From Rhynchopus sp. YZ270_cl-10 (lineage: Eukaryota; Euglenozoa; Diplonemea; Diplonemida; Diplonemidae): a DNA stretch of 64,000 bases. The first letter of the stretch is position 1. Each line of letters opens with the position of its first letter. The position numbers and the translations under genes are program-made. The notes under the pieces were generated by a model. It was not told the DNA's origin and did not search any database. It saw only the letters and a program-made list of their open reading frames with translations. Shown one piece after another: positions 18,291 through 29,609 of this stretch. Location: the NCBI GenBank assembly GCA_964035575.1, contig OZ037858.1, positions 1,054,001-1,118,000 on the forward strand, given 5' to 3'.

Positions 18291-18440
18291 TGTTCTCGGT
18301 GAAGCTTTGCAAGGCGTAGGGTTGCAAAAGCTTTTTCATAATTCTCTGCTGTGCCGTGAGTGGTGCAAATTGTCCTTGAAAAAAAAAGTGTGGGGAGGGT
18401 ACTTTTGTAGGATGACTGTTTCGGAGGTGGATGATGAAAA

Positions 18441-18667
18441 CAAGCACCCGCCAGAGCCCACTTAAGCTCCATACCGTAGCTTTCCTCGGGTGTAGAACGG
18501 GGTCAAGAAATGCCCTTTTTGTTGTCGTATTGCCACGAAGTCGGCCACGTTAGTTGAGCTTGCTGTTGATGTTTTCTGTTGTCATCTAAAAACAAACAAG
18601 CACCCGCCAGAGCCCACTTAAGCTTCAATATCATAGCTTTCCTCGGGTGTAGAACGGGGTCAAGAAA
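18441..18667 (+). repeat. Structured double repeat, first block
   Basis: Two copies of a 70-75-bp unit (18441-18514, 18597-18667) with a spacer containing TATTGCCACGAAGTCGGCCA. Each unit starts CAAGCACCCGCCAGAGCCCA and can fold with CACCCG pairing CGGGTG and AAGCT pairing AGCTT. The two copies differ mainly in the apical loop (CCATACCGT against TCAATATCAT). Confidence 0.85.
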
Positions 18668-18779
18668 AAGTCGTTGCTGCGTCTGTGGGCGGTATTGTGT
18701 CTCAACACAACGCGTCTTCAGTGATTCCCACGCCAGCTTTGGATGTGTCACGTTGGAGCGTTCTTTTGGACAGATGAAA

Positions 18780-19012
18780 CAAGCACCCGCCAGAGCCCAC
18801 TTAAGCTCCATACCGTAGCTTTCCTCGGGTGTAGAACGGGGTCAAGAAATGCCTTTTTTGAGTAACGTTATCGTATTGCCACGAAGTCGGCCACATTGTT
18901 TGAGCTTGCTGTTGATGTTTTCTGTGTCATCTAAAAACAAACAAGCACCCGCCAGAGCCCACTTAAGCTTCAATATCATAGCTTTCCTCGGGTGTAGAAC
19001 GGGGTCAAGAAA
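18780..19012 (+). repeat. Structured double repeat, second block
   Basis: A near-duplicate of the preceding block, with units at 18780-18853 and 18942-19012. The loop types alternate in the same order, so the whole two-unit block was duplicated. It ends about 250 bp before the first PSP1 gene. Confidence 0.85.
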
Positions 19013-19264
19013 CAGTTGGAAAATGCTTTCCACCTAGCCGCCGAATTTGTCAATTTGAACCACCTAGCAACATCACCCCACAGGTTCTTACTCTTACACA
19101 GAACAAACAAAGAAAACCGCTCAGCCGTTTATATTTGCATACCACAAATTCATTGTTCTCTTTTATCTTCTTTTTAAGTTCGCTTTTGTTCCTTTTCTTT
19201 GAACTTCCATAACCTCCTTTCTTTTTCTCTTTCTATCTTCTCTCTTCCCTTTTCGCCTTTCACA

Positions 19265-20518
19265 ATGACCGGTGGAGACAACGTCCGCAACGCCGCTGAG
19301 GCAACCAAGGGCCGCCGTGGATTCAAGAGGGTGATGACCCACCAGCTGTGGATGGTCAAGATTTCCGTCGAGGTGTACAAGGCATACGCTGCAAGCTGCC
19401 CCGAGAACGTCCCCGCAGGTTCGTCTGAGGCCTCCCCGACAGTGCTGTTCTGGTACAACAACCCGCACACCACACCGCTCGAGAACGGACAGGACGTTGT
19501 CGTGCACTTCCCCTTCGAGAAGAGGGAGGACGTCCCCAACCCCGAGGTCGACGAGTCCTTCCGCAAGACCCCGCACCTGGGCGCGCTTGTCGCATGCCTG
19601 AGGAAGCGTGAGGTTGCGACCACCATCCCGCCGTACTCCCAGCAGGTGCTCCGCAAGGCGCTTGAGATCGAGACCACGAACGGCTCCGCAGTGACCAGCA
19701 AGAAGAAGAAGGCGACCATCACCCGCCTCAGCCGCCGTGCCGCAGAGGGCTCGTCGGACAGCGGCAGCCAGGTGAACAACGACAGCATGAACACCCTGCC
19801 CAGCCCGATGAGCACCTACTCCGGTGTCAACACCGACCTCGTCAGGACTCCCTCGCAGGACGGAAGCTGCTCCAGCCCGATCTCGGTTGGGCTCACAACA
19901 AGCAGCCTTGCGTCGCTCATGATCCCACCCCGCGCCGTGACGCTCCTCAGACGCAACGGAACGTCGCACCCCTGCCTCTGGCAGGACGCTGACGAGGTGA
20001 TGCGTGGCGACTGCGTTGTGGCCAGCTTCGGCGCCGTGCTCGAGCTGTGTGTTGTGCTTGGCTCGCGCGACGCTGAGGCGGGCGAGCAGTTTGAGGGGAC
20101 CGTTCTCCGTCGCAGCAGCCAGCAGGATGTGGCGACTGTTGGACAGTACAGGGCGATTGAGCGTGCCTTCATGGACGCTGCGCTGACGCACATTGTCGAC
20201 ACGGAGGCGCCGCTGAAGGTGATGGGTGCGGAGATGGCCTTTGATCAATCTTGCCTTACTATCGTGTACGCAGCAGAGTGCACACTTGGCCACGACATGC
20301 GTGGGCTTGCGACCTTCCTCAGGAACAGAGTCAGTGCAGCCATGACCCAGATGAAGATCGAATTCCGTAGAGTCTGCATGAACGAGCACCACTGCAGCCA
20401 CGGGACCAGGTGCAACCTCGGCATGGCCTGTGGTGGCAAGTGTCACTGCTCCTTCGGGTACAATGGCGCCGTATACCACGAGGCAGTCACCCGCTTCGCT
20501 CAGACCAAAATGCAGTGA
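19265..20518 (+). CDS. PSP1-domain protein, paralogue 1
   Basis: 417 residues; ATG at 19265 after a pyrimidine-rich leader. Residues about 25-155 form an N-terminal domain shared with the second paralogue (THQLWMV, AYAASCPEN, SPTVLFWYNNPHTTPL, GQDVVVHFPFEK, SKKKKATITRLSRR). A Ser/Thr-rich linker follows. Residues about 245-365 match the PSP1 C-terminal domain: GDCVVASFG, VLRRSSQQDV, APLKVMGAEMAFDQSCLTIVY, then DMRGLATFLRNRV. Residues about 367-395 are a Cys/His cluster (C-x5-C-x5-C-x5-C-x3-C-x-C) ending GGKCHC, likely metal-binding. In kinetoplastids, PSP1-domain phosphoproteins bind octamer elements of cell-cycle-regulated mRNAs; in bacteria the family includes RicT. RNA binding or mRNA control is the best inference. 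Confidence 0.95.
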   Translation: MTGGDNVRNAAEATKGRRGFKRVMTHQLWMVKISVEVYKAYAASCPENVPAGSSEASPTVLFWYNNPHTTPLENGQDVVVHFPFEKREDVPNPEVDESFRKTPHLGALVACLRKREVATTIPPYSQQVLRKALEIETTNGSAVTSKKKKATITRLSRRAAEGSSDSGSQVNNDSMNTLPSPMSTYSGVNTDLVRTPSQDGSCSSPISVGLTTSSLASLMIPPRAVTLLRRNGTSHPCLWQDADEVMRGDCVVASFGAVLELCVVLGSRDAEAGEQFEGTVLRRSSQQDVATVGQYRAIERAFMDAALTHIVDTEAPLKVMGAEMAFDQSCLTIVYAAECTLGHDMRGLATFLRNRVSAAMTQMKIEFRRVCMNEHHCSHGTRCNLGMACGGKCHCSFGYNGAVYHEAVTRFAQTKMQ

Positions 20519-22015
20519 AGTAAAGAGGAAAACAAAAACCACCGCTCTCGGGTGTCTCGATACCCTAACAACAGCAAAAAAGTGAGAGATTTTTTTTTAA
20601 CAAAGATTTTTCTCAAGCTCGCAAAAAAAAAAAAAAACACAGTGTATGTATTGTACAGAAATCATTCAAGGAACGTAATTTCAAAAATTACATCAAACAA
20701 GGAATCCGCTACTTATTATTATTGCTATTTCTTTTTTTCTTTTCAACTTTTCAACTTTTCAACTTCTCCTTCTTTTTTTCTTTTCTTCGTGTCCTCTGCT
20801 GCGTCCACGATGGTCGTATTGCAGTATTCTCACTTTAGCCTTTTTTATTTTCCTTCTTCTTTTTGTCGGTGTCTGTGTTCTCAACACATTAGGGACGCCT
20901 TTTTAAAATTTTCACCCTTTTTTTTTATTTTTTTGATGCACCCATTTATGGGAATTTCATCCTCAAGTTTTCTTCAGCCTCATTTGACTCTCGGGTTGTC
21001 CACCATGCAATACCGCAGTCAGAGGTGTAACAACACTTTCACGTTTTTTTTTTTCCTCCCCTTCATCTTCAACTTTACTTTTGTCGTGTTTTTCTTTTTT
21101 TGTGATTTCTATCTGATTGATATTGCATTTTGTTTCTTTTATTTCTTTGTGCATTTGAAAAAGATTTTTCCGCCCCCCCTCCGCTGTACCCCCAATATTG
21201 CTATTCATATTCAAAATCAACAAAAAAAAAAAAAAAACCTTTCTAAACCTAAAAGGAACGGCAGACTTTGCCCAAGGTAATCTGCTTATTCCATCATTAT
21301 TTTCAACAAAGAATACCAAAAAAAAAAAAAAAAAAATTGAGATTTTTAAATCCAAAAAAATGCCTCTTTCTCTCTTTTTTTTTCTCTCTTCACAGTTGAT
21401 TTCTCTCTTTACTACGTGAAATCTTGGGGGGTGAAGGACGGTCTTTACCTGATCCTTTTTTTTCCCCCCACCCCCCAAGAAGGAGTCAAAGATATTAGCT
21501 TGGATTTTTTTTGTGGTGGCCTCACTCTAGTGTTCTGATGAAGATGTGACAAGAACCCCTTTTGAGAGAGCTTTCTTTTTCTTTTTTCTTCCCCAAAAGA
21601 GAATTCAGAATTCGGTCAAAAATTTGACCAAATTTTTTAAACCAAACTAATGACCCTGAAGGAGGTGCACAAAGGTTTAGAGCAATTTCTAATGAAGCTA
21701 CAATTTAAATTCCTGAAGTACTGTGTGTTCCCTTTGGTGAGGAAAGGGTTAAAGGCAGCATACAGCTTGCACAATTGCTAGGTGTTTAAACTAAAGTCGA
21801 ACCACCTTTGGTAATGCAAGGCGATTTTATCGATGCGAAGAGGAAAAATAAAAACTGTACCTTTTGTTGTGCACTGTAAAGTGTGGATAAGAAAAAAAAA
21901 AAATCAACAAAAAAATCCGTCTCAGAAGGAAAAAAGGGACGGTCTCGTTTTGTTCAGCAACTCCCAGGTACAGCACTCCGAGGGGTTTGATAACCCCTGC
22001 CCCGGAGTTTTTGTG

Positions 22016-22060
22016 AGTGAATTGCGTCCCAGAGGCGTTTTTGCACTATCAACTTCACTT
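22016..22060 (+). repeat. hpD' module
   Basis: GCGTCCCAGAGGCGTTTTTG, then CACTATCAACTTCACTTT. Preceded by a separate CTCCGAGGGG..CCCCGGAG hairpin, hints of which also precede the hpD' copies at 41995 and 53389. Confidence 0.75.
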
Positions 22061-23008
22061 TGCCTATTTACAATAAAAATCCCACCCAAATCCCCCATAA
22101 AAAAACCCCCCACTTTACAATTTAAACATCCCCCATTTAAAAAGAATTACTTACGCTTGCTCTCTTTTATTTTTCTTTTTTTTTTTACCTACCTTCTTTC
22201 CTCCCTCTCTTCCTTATTTCACTCCACCACCTTGTCGTTCTATCCTGTCCCTTTCCCCCTTTCCCCTTTCCCTTGGACCTCTCTGTTTTTCCAAAGTGGT
22301 CGATTTTCGGTGTTCTGTTTTTAAGAAAAATATTGAAATTCTGGCAACCTATGGCTCTTGTTGCCTTCTTGTTTTTTTGTTTTTTGTTTTTGCGTGTGTG
22401 TGTGTGTGTGTAGAGGCGCGCTAGTGTGTGATGCATATTTTAAGATCACGTACACTGTGGTTGCGCGCGCTGCTAGGCTTTGAACCCATCTTATCAACTT
22501 TTTCCTCAATTTTCTTCCCTGTGCACTTTCAACTCAGGTTGGTTCCAAGTGCCCCACACTAAAGTAGAGGCACCGATTATGGTACCACCACCTTGATTAA
22601 TTATTCATTTCTCCACAATCTGAGGAACTGTAGGACAAAAAAAAAACCTGATTCTTTTTTTTTTTTTCCCTTGATGTGTTGTGCACATATTTTGAGGCAC
22701 ATCTTTCGTTGTTTTTCGGGTGACTTTTTGTCCTATAAAACCGTTGAAAGGAGGGGAAAAATGCACAAAAAAAATGTGGGATACTTTACTATTTCCCAAA
22801 TACTTCTCTACACAATACAATTAAAAATCACACCACCGAACAATAGATATACGGGGATCCATTCAAGAGGGCTTTGAGACAAAGGTTTACACAGACCTGA
22901 TGTTATATTTTTCGTTGAACTTCGGCCTTTTTCAGTGTAATTTGTGTTTCTCAATTTCCCCCCCCCACCCCCCATGTCCCCCATACCTGCGCCCCTCATT
23001 TTATATTA

Positions 23009-23056
23009 GTGTCTGCGTCCGCTGGTTATCTGGTGAGGTTGCACTTTCAACTTCTC
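23009..23056 (+). repeat. hpD module
   Basis: GTGTCTGCGTCCGCTGG, TGGTGAGGTTGCAC and TTTCAACTTCTCG. The second half has lost the CGTT of GGCGTT. Confidence 0.75.
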
Positions 23057-23835
23057 GTTTCTTTTTCTTGCTAAAATTTCAACAAAAAAAAATCCCCATC
23101 CCTTTCCCCCAACTGTCAGCGCAAAAAACGGAGAAGTACAAAAATGTATTTTGAAGTTTTTTTTGAAGCTACACAAAAAAAAACCTCCCACCCCCATATT
23201 CCACACGCGAATCCAAAACACCGGTGGAGTAGCAATTGGGTTCTGCAACAACAGCCCGATTCTCTCACCTCGTTTTGACCCTTTTAAATAACAGTTTCCG
23301 TGGGCGACGACCAAAAAAAAAACACAGCGGGGATTGCACTTTGCAACCCTGATGAGCATAATGCCAGTCATAAGGAAAAAAAAAAACCACAAAATTGTAG
23401 CCCCGACCCATCTTTCACATCATCATTTACATTTAACGACTTCTCACAACGTGGGGAAATTAGTAGTGCACTCCTCTTCTTTTGGGGGACGCAAAAAAGT
23501 GTGATTTTTTTTTTTTTCTTTTTTTTTTTCCTTCTGGTTTTCAGAAATTTCTATTCAAACAAATTGAAAGATAAGGGGGGGATGTTAACGGCGAAGTCTT
23601 TTTTGGTTGAGAAAAAAACACTACAACGAAGAAAAATGGGCATTTGCTAGAATGTCTATTATAGTGCAAAACTACACTTCTTTGTTGAGGGTTGATGCGT
23701 AAAAATGTGCAGGTTACTTACCAGAAACGATCATGATCTCTTATTTTCTCTTTCTTCTTGTGAAACACGGTAGAAGGTTGCCGTGAATCGAAGAAGAGAT
23801 TTTTTATTTATTTTCTAAATAACGATTGTGATCAA

Positions 23836-23866
23836 GGTGACTAAGCACCAGGCTTAGGTCTATCTA
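23836..23866 (+). repeat. hpB module
   Basis: GGTGA then CTAAGC, loop ACCAG, GCTTAG. Preceded by AACGATTGTGATCAA, also present before the copy at 47680. Confidence 0.85.
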
Positions 23867-24388
23867 TAAAAGGGTTTCTTTTCCTTTTTTTTTTTTTGTA
23901 ACAATTAGCGCACAAGGTCGTCAATCCTCTATTCTCGTATCGGATGCCAAAGGTTGAGTTCATCCTACCCACCCCTTTTAATGGTTTGAAGTGTCAGGTA
24001 ATGAGCTGGCACCACGTTGAGGTTTTATTTTTTGACATATCCAAAATGTTTTATTGCTTTTTTTTAAAGAACACAATTTAATTGAATACCACACAGCCCT
24101 CAGGCCTCAAACCCCCCCTACCTTTTTCTTACGTTTTTCAAAGGAAAATCCATCAATTTTTTTCCCCCAAAAATCCTGACAATTCGTACAAAAGCAATTA
24201 ATTTACTTTATTCTTCTTTCACTCTAATGGCCTTCTTAGGCAACATACCCTCCTTTGTTTTGATATTTTTATTCGAAGGTAGCTAAATCATAAAAAAGGC
24301 TTAGTATCGCTTTGCAAGCTTTTGTTTAAGGGTTTTTTTGTTGATCCCTAAACCTATGCTCTCAATTTATTGAATGTATCTGTGAGAA

Positions 24389-24435
24389 TGGTGCTTTCGG
24401 AAGTCGGTCAGCGACCTACCCCTCCCGGAGCGCCA
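24389..24435 (+). mobile_element. Miniature element H, copy 1 (5-bp TSD)
   Basis: 47 bp between direct repeats GAGAA (24384-24388 and 24436-24440). Termini TGGTGCTTTCGG and CCGGAGCGCCA are inverted repeats. Inner GTCGGTCAGCGACC is itself palindromic. Confidence 0.75.
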
Positions 24436-24447
24436 GAGAATACTTAA

Positions 24448-24480
24448 GGTGTCTAAGCAATGAGAGGCTAAGTCGCCTTA
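24448..24480 (+). repeat. hpB module, left member of a split pair
   Basis: GGTGTCTAAGC, AATGAGAG loop, GCTAAG. Followed by insert S and then a second hpB copy. Confidence 0.65.
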
Positions 24481-24483
24481 ATA

Positions 24484-24526
24484 GATTGATGAATAACCAA
24501 TGTTCAAAACATGAAGTAATCTAATC
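24484..24526 (+). repeat. Insert S, copy 1 (43 bp)
   Basis: GATTGATGAATAACC, AATGTTCAAAACATG, AGTAATCTAATC. One other copy, at 51487, is nearly identical; both lie between hpB sequences. Confidence 0.85.
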
Positions 24527-24528
24527 AA

Positions 24529-24557
24529 GACTAAGCAACGAGAGGCTTAGGTTCATC
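24529..24557 (+). repeat. hpB module, right member of a split pair
   Basis: GACTAAGC, AACGAGAG loop, GCTTAGGTTCATC; it lacks the leading GGT. Confidence 0.75.
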
Positions 24558-24573
24558 CAAGAACCTTTTCTTT

Positions 24574-24628
24574 GTTTGAAAACATGGTTGTATTGGTGTA
24601 TGCCGCCTAAAGAGCGTGCTCCACTATT
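24574..24628 (-). repeat. hpA module, only reverse-strand copy seen
   Basis: Read on the minus strand: TAGTGGAGCACGCTC, GCGGCATACACCAATACAAC, ATGTTTTCAAAC. It lies directly beside a forward hpB. Confidence 0.8.
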
Positions 24629-24751
24629 ATTTTGTTTTATTTTCTTTTCTGCTTTTATATCTGCATTGATCAAAGTGATGGCTACATCGCTACTTAAGCT
24701 GAAGGGCTGGAGGGCAGAATACTTCTCTCCAATACTTAGCACAATGCAAAA

Positions 24752-24800
24752 GGTGGAGCTCATCCTCGGATGTCTACACTAATACAACCAAGCATTCAAA
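24752..24800 (+). repeat. hpA module
   Basis: GTGGAGCTCATCCTCGGATG, TCTACACTAATACAACC. The inner stem is CATCC..GGATG, a fully paired variant of CATCC..GGGTG. Confidence 0.85.
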
Positions 24801-25080
24801 AAGCAAATAATCTATTTGAATGGCAGCTTCTTCGCTAAGTGAGATTATAAAAAAAAACGTGATGAATCTCAAAAAAGCTCACACAGACCCCAATTGGAAG
24901 CGGTTTTTTTCTCTCTCTCTTATTTCTTCTCCATCCTTTACTCTTCCCCTCGCATTGAAGTTTTCCTGTTGACGGTAGTTTTGGCGGTATCCATTAGAGA
25001 TGGGGAAATGAAGTTCTTTGATTTCAAACAACGAACTGTCGCATGATCAGAAGAAGCAGAGAGGTAAACAGTACTTTCTT

Positions 25081-25103
25081 TCTCTCTCTCTCTCTCTCTC
25101 TCT
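25081..25103 (+). repeat. (TC)n microsatellite
   Basis: About eleven TC dinucleotides inside a wider C/T-rich stretch. Confidence 0.9.
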
Positions 25104-25427
25104 TTTCCCCCCCTCCCCATCTCTGTAGTGCCTGACTGCTAGAGGAAGTAGCGTTTTTTTGTGCGAGGGAAATAAGGCTTGGAAAAACGAGGTTTGTTAC
25201 TCGAAAATCTCCCTCCCATTGCAAAACCGGTAAAGCACTTCGCCCGACATGTTAAAGAAAGAAGAAGGCAAAACCAAAAAAAAAGAGAATGTAGGGGAAA
25301 GATTCATTTGGTTTGGCTTCGTATACGTGTTGCAATGGTTTTCAAAAAAGAAAAGAAAAAAAATATTCTGACCAACTACCCTAACCCAACGAGAAAAGCA
25401 AAACGAAAAAAAGGCTTCGGCTGATAG

Positions 25428-25469
25428 TACAGATCTTTTATACCAGTAGGTGTAAAAGTTATTGTCGAC
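25428..25469 (+). repeat. hpQ module
   Basis: GTACAGATC, TTTTATACC..GGTGTAAAA hairpin, then TTATTGTCGACA. Followed about 25 bp later by module M. Confidence 0.65.
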
Positions 25470-25493
25470 AAAAAAAACGAGAAAAAAAATCGA

Positions 25494-25556
25494 GTCAGAC
25501 CAGAGTTCCTAATGTCTTATCTCTGCTACACTCTGGATTGAGGTGTGCTGTCTGTA
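25494..25556 (+). repeat. Module M, copy 1 (three-way junction)
   Basis: GTCAGACCAGAGTT, ATCTCTGCTACACTC, GAGGTGTGCTGTCTGTA. Closing stem CAGAC..GTCTG with two inner hairpins, AGAG..CTCT and CACTC..GAGGTG. Confidence 0.8.
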
Positions 25557-25955
25557 GGTAATCCTTGCCCTTTTTTTTTTGGGTGATTTTTGAGTGAGCA
25601 TAACCTACCTGTATGTGGGCGAGTGTTCTGCAAATAGATTCATGATCAAAAAAAAAAAATATTTAGTAACGCAGGTTGTTTGTTGTATTATCATAGGGTT
25701 TTGTTCTACATCAGTTTTTTATGTTATTTTGTTCTTCCACAGGAAGTTTTACTATATGCCACACTGCAGTGCTTCGTTTCAATAAAGAGCGCGTAAGTCC
25801 TGCACATTATCTGTACCTGTATTTTTTTTTGTTGTTATTTTAAACTTTTAACCCTTTTATCAGAGACATAGGTTTTAGGGGTTTTCATTTACCCCTATAT
25901 CCCTGCCTTAGTGAAATCTGTGTTGAATTGCCTATTATTTTGACTAAGTTATTTA

Positions 25956-25990
25956 GGTGACTAAGTGTGAGGGTTGCTTAGATACATCTT
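25956..25990 (+). repeat. hpB module
   Basis: GGTGACTAAGTGTGAGGGTT, GCTTAGATACATCTT. A TGACTAAG duplicate lies 16 bp upstream. Confidence 0.65.
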
Positions 25991-27694
25991 AGCAGCTTTT
26001 TCCCCCAATTTTCTAGTAGGCGTTTTTTTTTTCCCCCCCCTTTTTTTTTAAACCCGCGTGTTGTCCATTAAAGTGAAGAATTATCGTTTGCTACCGCTTT
26101 ATCTCGTGGAGACGTGCTTTGTGCTAATATCCACTACACTCATTTCCCCTCTTTACATGAATTTATTCTGAGAAATTAGAATAAATGATAACGCGAATAA
26201 TTTCGGTCTTTTGATAACGACTAATTACCCTCCCCCCCCCTCAACTCCTTCCACCTTGCGCCGATCGGATCTTTGCTTTGTTCTCGGCCGCGTTCCACTA
26301 AAAAAAAAAAAGTCATTTTCTCTTTCCAGTCGCGTTATCATTGATCAGTAGGATTTTTTATATCACACTTTGTTTGGTAGAGGAGTGTCGTCCTCTTGCG
26401 TCCACACAATACACACGCGTTTTACAGGATTATTTTTTGTACAGATTCGCGTTCGTTTCTTTTTTTTTCTTTCGTGTTTTTTCAGAAGCTCCGCGGTGGA
26501 AGCAACCGGGGATCATTTCCGTGAAAAAGGCGAGAGAGAAGAAATGTCATGTCGAGCTCGTTGTTTTCCATATATTTTTTTTATACTTTTTTGATGGATT
26601 TCTCCTTTTTTTCTTTTCTTTTTTTAATACAAAGACGACCCACGCAGCACAGTTAATTACTATTTATATTTTTTGTTGTGGAAAGCCCCCCTCTCCCCCC
26701 CCCAAAAAAAACAATTGTGAAGTTACCTCGCAGTTCCCCCGGAGTTCTGCAGACCCCTCATGGCCAGTTTTTTATTTTTTTCCAGTTTCATTTTGAATGA
26801 TGCTGTGTCCATTTATAGGAGGCATCCATCTTTCTCATTTCTGTTCTTTTTTTTCTTCTTTTTACTACTGCATAGTATGGAGGTTACTGAGAGAAGAGGG
26901 AAAAAGGGGATAGGGAATTTGAGGGAGAAGAGCAGTACAGAAAAAGCCAGTCTCTTCAAAATAATTAGTATTCCAAACAAAAGGATTTGTTTTTGCGCTC
27001 CATCCTGATATTCGATGATTTCCGTTGACAGTCTTTTTATTTGCAAAAACCTTTTGGCTGATTTTTTTTGTGTTCTGGATTTTTTGTTTTTTTTTTCTGT
27101 GTAATCTCCACATTCCCTATCCCTTCTTTGCCCCTCTTTTCTTTCGTTCCCCACCTACGCCTGCCCAACTATATATTGCCTTGTGGGTGTTATTTTTCTT
27201 AGTTATGTTCGCCTTCCCCCCAATATCCCGTTTTTCCGAAGTTAAAAGTATTATTTTTCATTTTTTTGGTCTTTTTTGGTCAGACCAAGACAGACTGTGC
27301 GCTTGTATGTCATTAGCTTTGTCACCTTGCATCAGCTGTCTATTAATTAAACCACCTTTTTTGGTCACACCAGGCTTTTCCCCCTCCTGCATTTCTCTCT
27401 CTCTCTCTCTTTGCCGCACTGTGCAGTGCCACCTGTTTTTTCCCCCCCAATAAGTCCAGCTATTTTTTGTGTAAGAATACACAGCATCTAATATCCAGCA
27501 AGGGTGTGTGGTTGCTATCAGGTGTGTGGAATCCTGCGCATTCGGGATTTAGCCCATATACGGTGTGCGTACGTGGTTTTGCATAACCTTAGCAACCATC
27601 TGATCAAAGTCTCGTCTGACAGATGTTTTGGTGGATACGGTGTATCGTTTGTGAGTATCCTAACATTCCCCCAAAAAAAAAGAAGGTATCGTTT

Positions 27695-27737
27695 TGACAG
27701 AATCTACCTTTTTTGGTGGGTGATTTGTCGATACAAC
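27695..27737 (+). repeat. hpQ module
   Basis: GACAGAATCTACC, TTTTTTGGTGGGTGA, TTTGTCGATACAAC. The loop is mostly T. Confidence 0.65.
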
Positions 27738-28112
27738 AACAAAAAAAAACACAAAAAAAAACAAAACAAAACAAAACAAAAAGGTGTACAATGATCATAC
27801 GACAAACAACTATTGTCTCTTCTCTCTTGAGTTCAGAAATGACTCTCTGGGCGTCGTCACCCTTTTTTGGTTTGTTTCTTTTTTTCTAGCTGGCATTGGG
27901 TAACAGGTTTACCTTTTCCGCAGAGATTCACAACATACGCCGCTTGATTCTGCGTACTTTTACCTTTTCTTTGTCCAGATTCACCCCCCTTTTTACTCTC
28001 CCATAATTTTTTTGAAACCTACTTGCCTATAGTAGGTGGTAAAGTACTTTTTTTTTTGTCCAAAAAGTATTGCTTTTTTGTTTTGTTTTTTGCGAGAACG
28101 ATGGGTATATTT

Positions 28113-28150
28113 GGTGACTAAGCACGAGATGCTTAGGGCCATCTTATCAA
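28113..28150 (+). repeat. hpB module
   Basis: CTAAGC, ACGAGAT loop, GCTTAG, then ATCTTATCAAC and a pyrimidine run ending TTTTTTAG, so as an RNA it would have intron-like ends. Confidence 0.8.
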
Positions 28151-28425
28151 CTTTTCCTTTTTTAGTCTTACTTGGGTTTCCCCAACACATCGTATACCAG
28201 CGATCTTCCTCTTCTTGCAGGAAAAGGGCGCTGATTGTTCGTCAATAATAACCCCACCTTCACCTGATGTTCCTTTCATCTGAGACGAGAGGGATTTTTT
28301 TTTGGAAGCTGTTTATTCCCACATATTTTCTTCTTTTGTTTTGAGCACACGAAACAAAACAAAAGCCATTTCCGTTTCTTTTTATTGGGTGCGATTTTCG
28401 TCTTCCATTCTTTTTCTTTTTCTAA

Positions 28426-28455
28426 AGGTGGACTAAGCACTGCGCGGCTTAGAAT
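28426..28455 (+). repeat. hpB module
   Basis: GTGGACTAAGC, ACTGCGCG loop, GCTTAG; followed within 30 bp by hpD. Confidence 0.75.
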
Positions 28456-28480
28456 TTCTTTTTACCAAACTTTTTTTTCT

Positions 28481-28530
28481 GCTCTGCGTCCGCCGATGAT
28501 CGGTGAGTCGTTTGCACTTTTCAACTTCTC
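28481..28530 (+). repeat. hpD module
   Basis: CTGCGTCCGCCGATGATCGG, TGAGTCGTTTGCAC, TTTTCAACTTCTC. Closest match to the 3' end of the intron at 3671-3925. Confidence 0.85.
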
Positions 28531-28578
28531 TTTTTGTAAGGTCTTGTATTTTTTAGAGAAAGGTAAACAGTTTTAATA

Positions 28579-28610
28579 GGTGACTAACCCCGAGGATTAG
28601 CTTTCACCTT
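28579..28610 (+). repeat. hpB module, variant stem
   Basis: GGTGACTAACCCCGAGGATT, AGCTTTCACC. CTAA pairs TTAG, and the outer pair is GGTGA..TCACC instead of GGTGA..TCATC. Confidence 0.7.
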
Positions 28611-29513
28611 CCCAAAAGGTTTTTTTTTTTTGATAAGAACACATGAAATGAAGTGCCTTGAAGTGGGATTCCCGACCACTCGTCTACAACCAACAGTACG
28701 CCTTTTTTCTTTTTTTTAATAACTTCATGGAAACCAATTGAAAAAAAATGCTCCAAAACCCCCTCACCCCCTCGTCTTTGAATTCTAGTGCAAAATATTC
28801 CCCCCCAGGTCTCATATTCTCGAGGTCTTTTCTGTTTTTTTTATTTGTTTCCTTCAACATTTTGTCCTTTCCAATTTTTTTTCTCCACCTCTCTCGATCC
28901 CCATTTCCTACTTCAAAAAACCCCCGGTGTTTTCGCCATTTTACTCTACTGACAAAAGCGTGTGTATCTTTTGGACACGACTTATGTACTGGAAAGAAAA
29001 ATGGAGGGAGAAGAATTTACTCGATGAACCCAAACCTTGATGATAACGGCAAGAGATTTTTTTTTGTTGGTTTTGTCGGAAGGTGGTGGTAGGTGTTCAT
29101 CGCGTGGATTCTTCTTTTTCTTCATTTCTCTTTTTTCTCGCTAACGCTTTCTTTTTTTTTTTTTAAAAGGGTGCTAAGTTCATTGCTATTCAAGAGACGT
29201 TGTGACGTCTTTTGCCGTGTATTTTTTTCCTCCATTTTTTCTCATTTTAAAGGGTGGGCCACATCACCCTGGACTCTCATGACTTGATAATTTTGTTTTT
29301 TTTCTGTTTTCTAAAAATTCTTTTGTTGTTTGCGTGATTTGTTTTTAATCTGTTCTCCTTCAGGGGCTCTGGTGGATCTGCAATTTATTTGAGGGAGTTC
29401 CTCAAAACGATGCTCAGAATTGCTTCTTTGCAAACCCCGACGAAATTCAGTGAGTAGCTTTTTTGATTTTGACATAAGCGATGTTTAGGTCCTTTTATTT
29501 TTTGGCCTCAAAG

Positions 29514-29609
29514 AGGTTTCCTCTTCATGGCCAAGGTAGTCAGTGGGTGTGTATGGTTTGAGTAATAAAAATATCAACACAGAATGTTACACACTTTACG
29601 CACAAACAC
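29514..29609 (+). repeat. Repeat N, copy 2
   Basis: GGCCTCAAAGAGGTTTCCTC and GAGTAATAAAAATATCA match 7047-7143. The second stem has been rebuilt with a GTGTGTA..TACACAC-type pairing. Confidence 0.85.

Noticed and set aside
18104-19033. Minus-strand frames repeatedly beginning MELKWALAGAC
   Set aside because: They come from the duplicated structured repeat read backwards. The parts outside the repeat are unrelated and low-complexity, so tandem small genes are unlikely.
20552-23650. Frames of 160-242 residues at 20.5-23.6 kb
   Set aside because: Phe/Ser/Lys-rich translations of T and A runs with no domain, and no upstream acceptor or sensible start.
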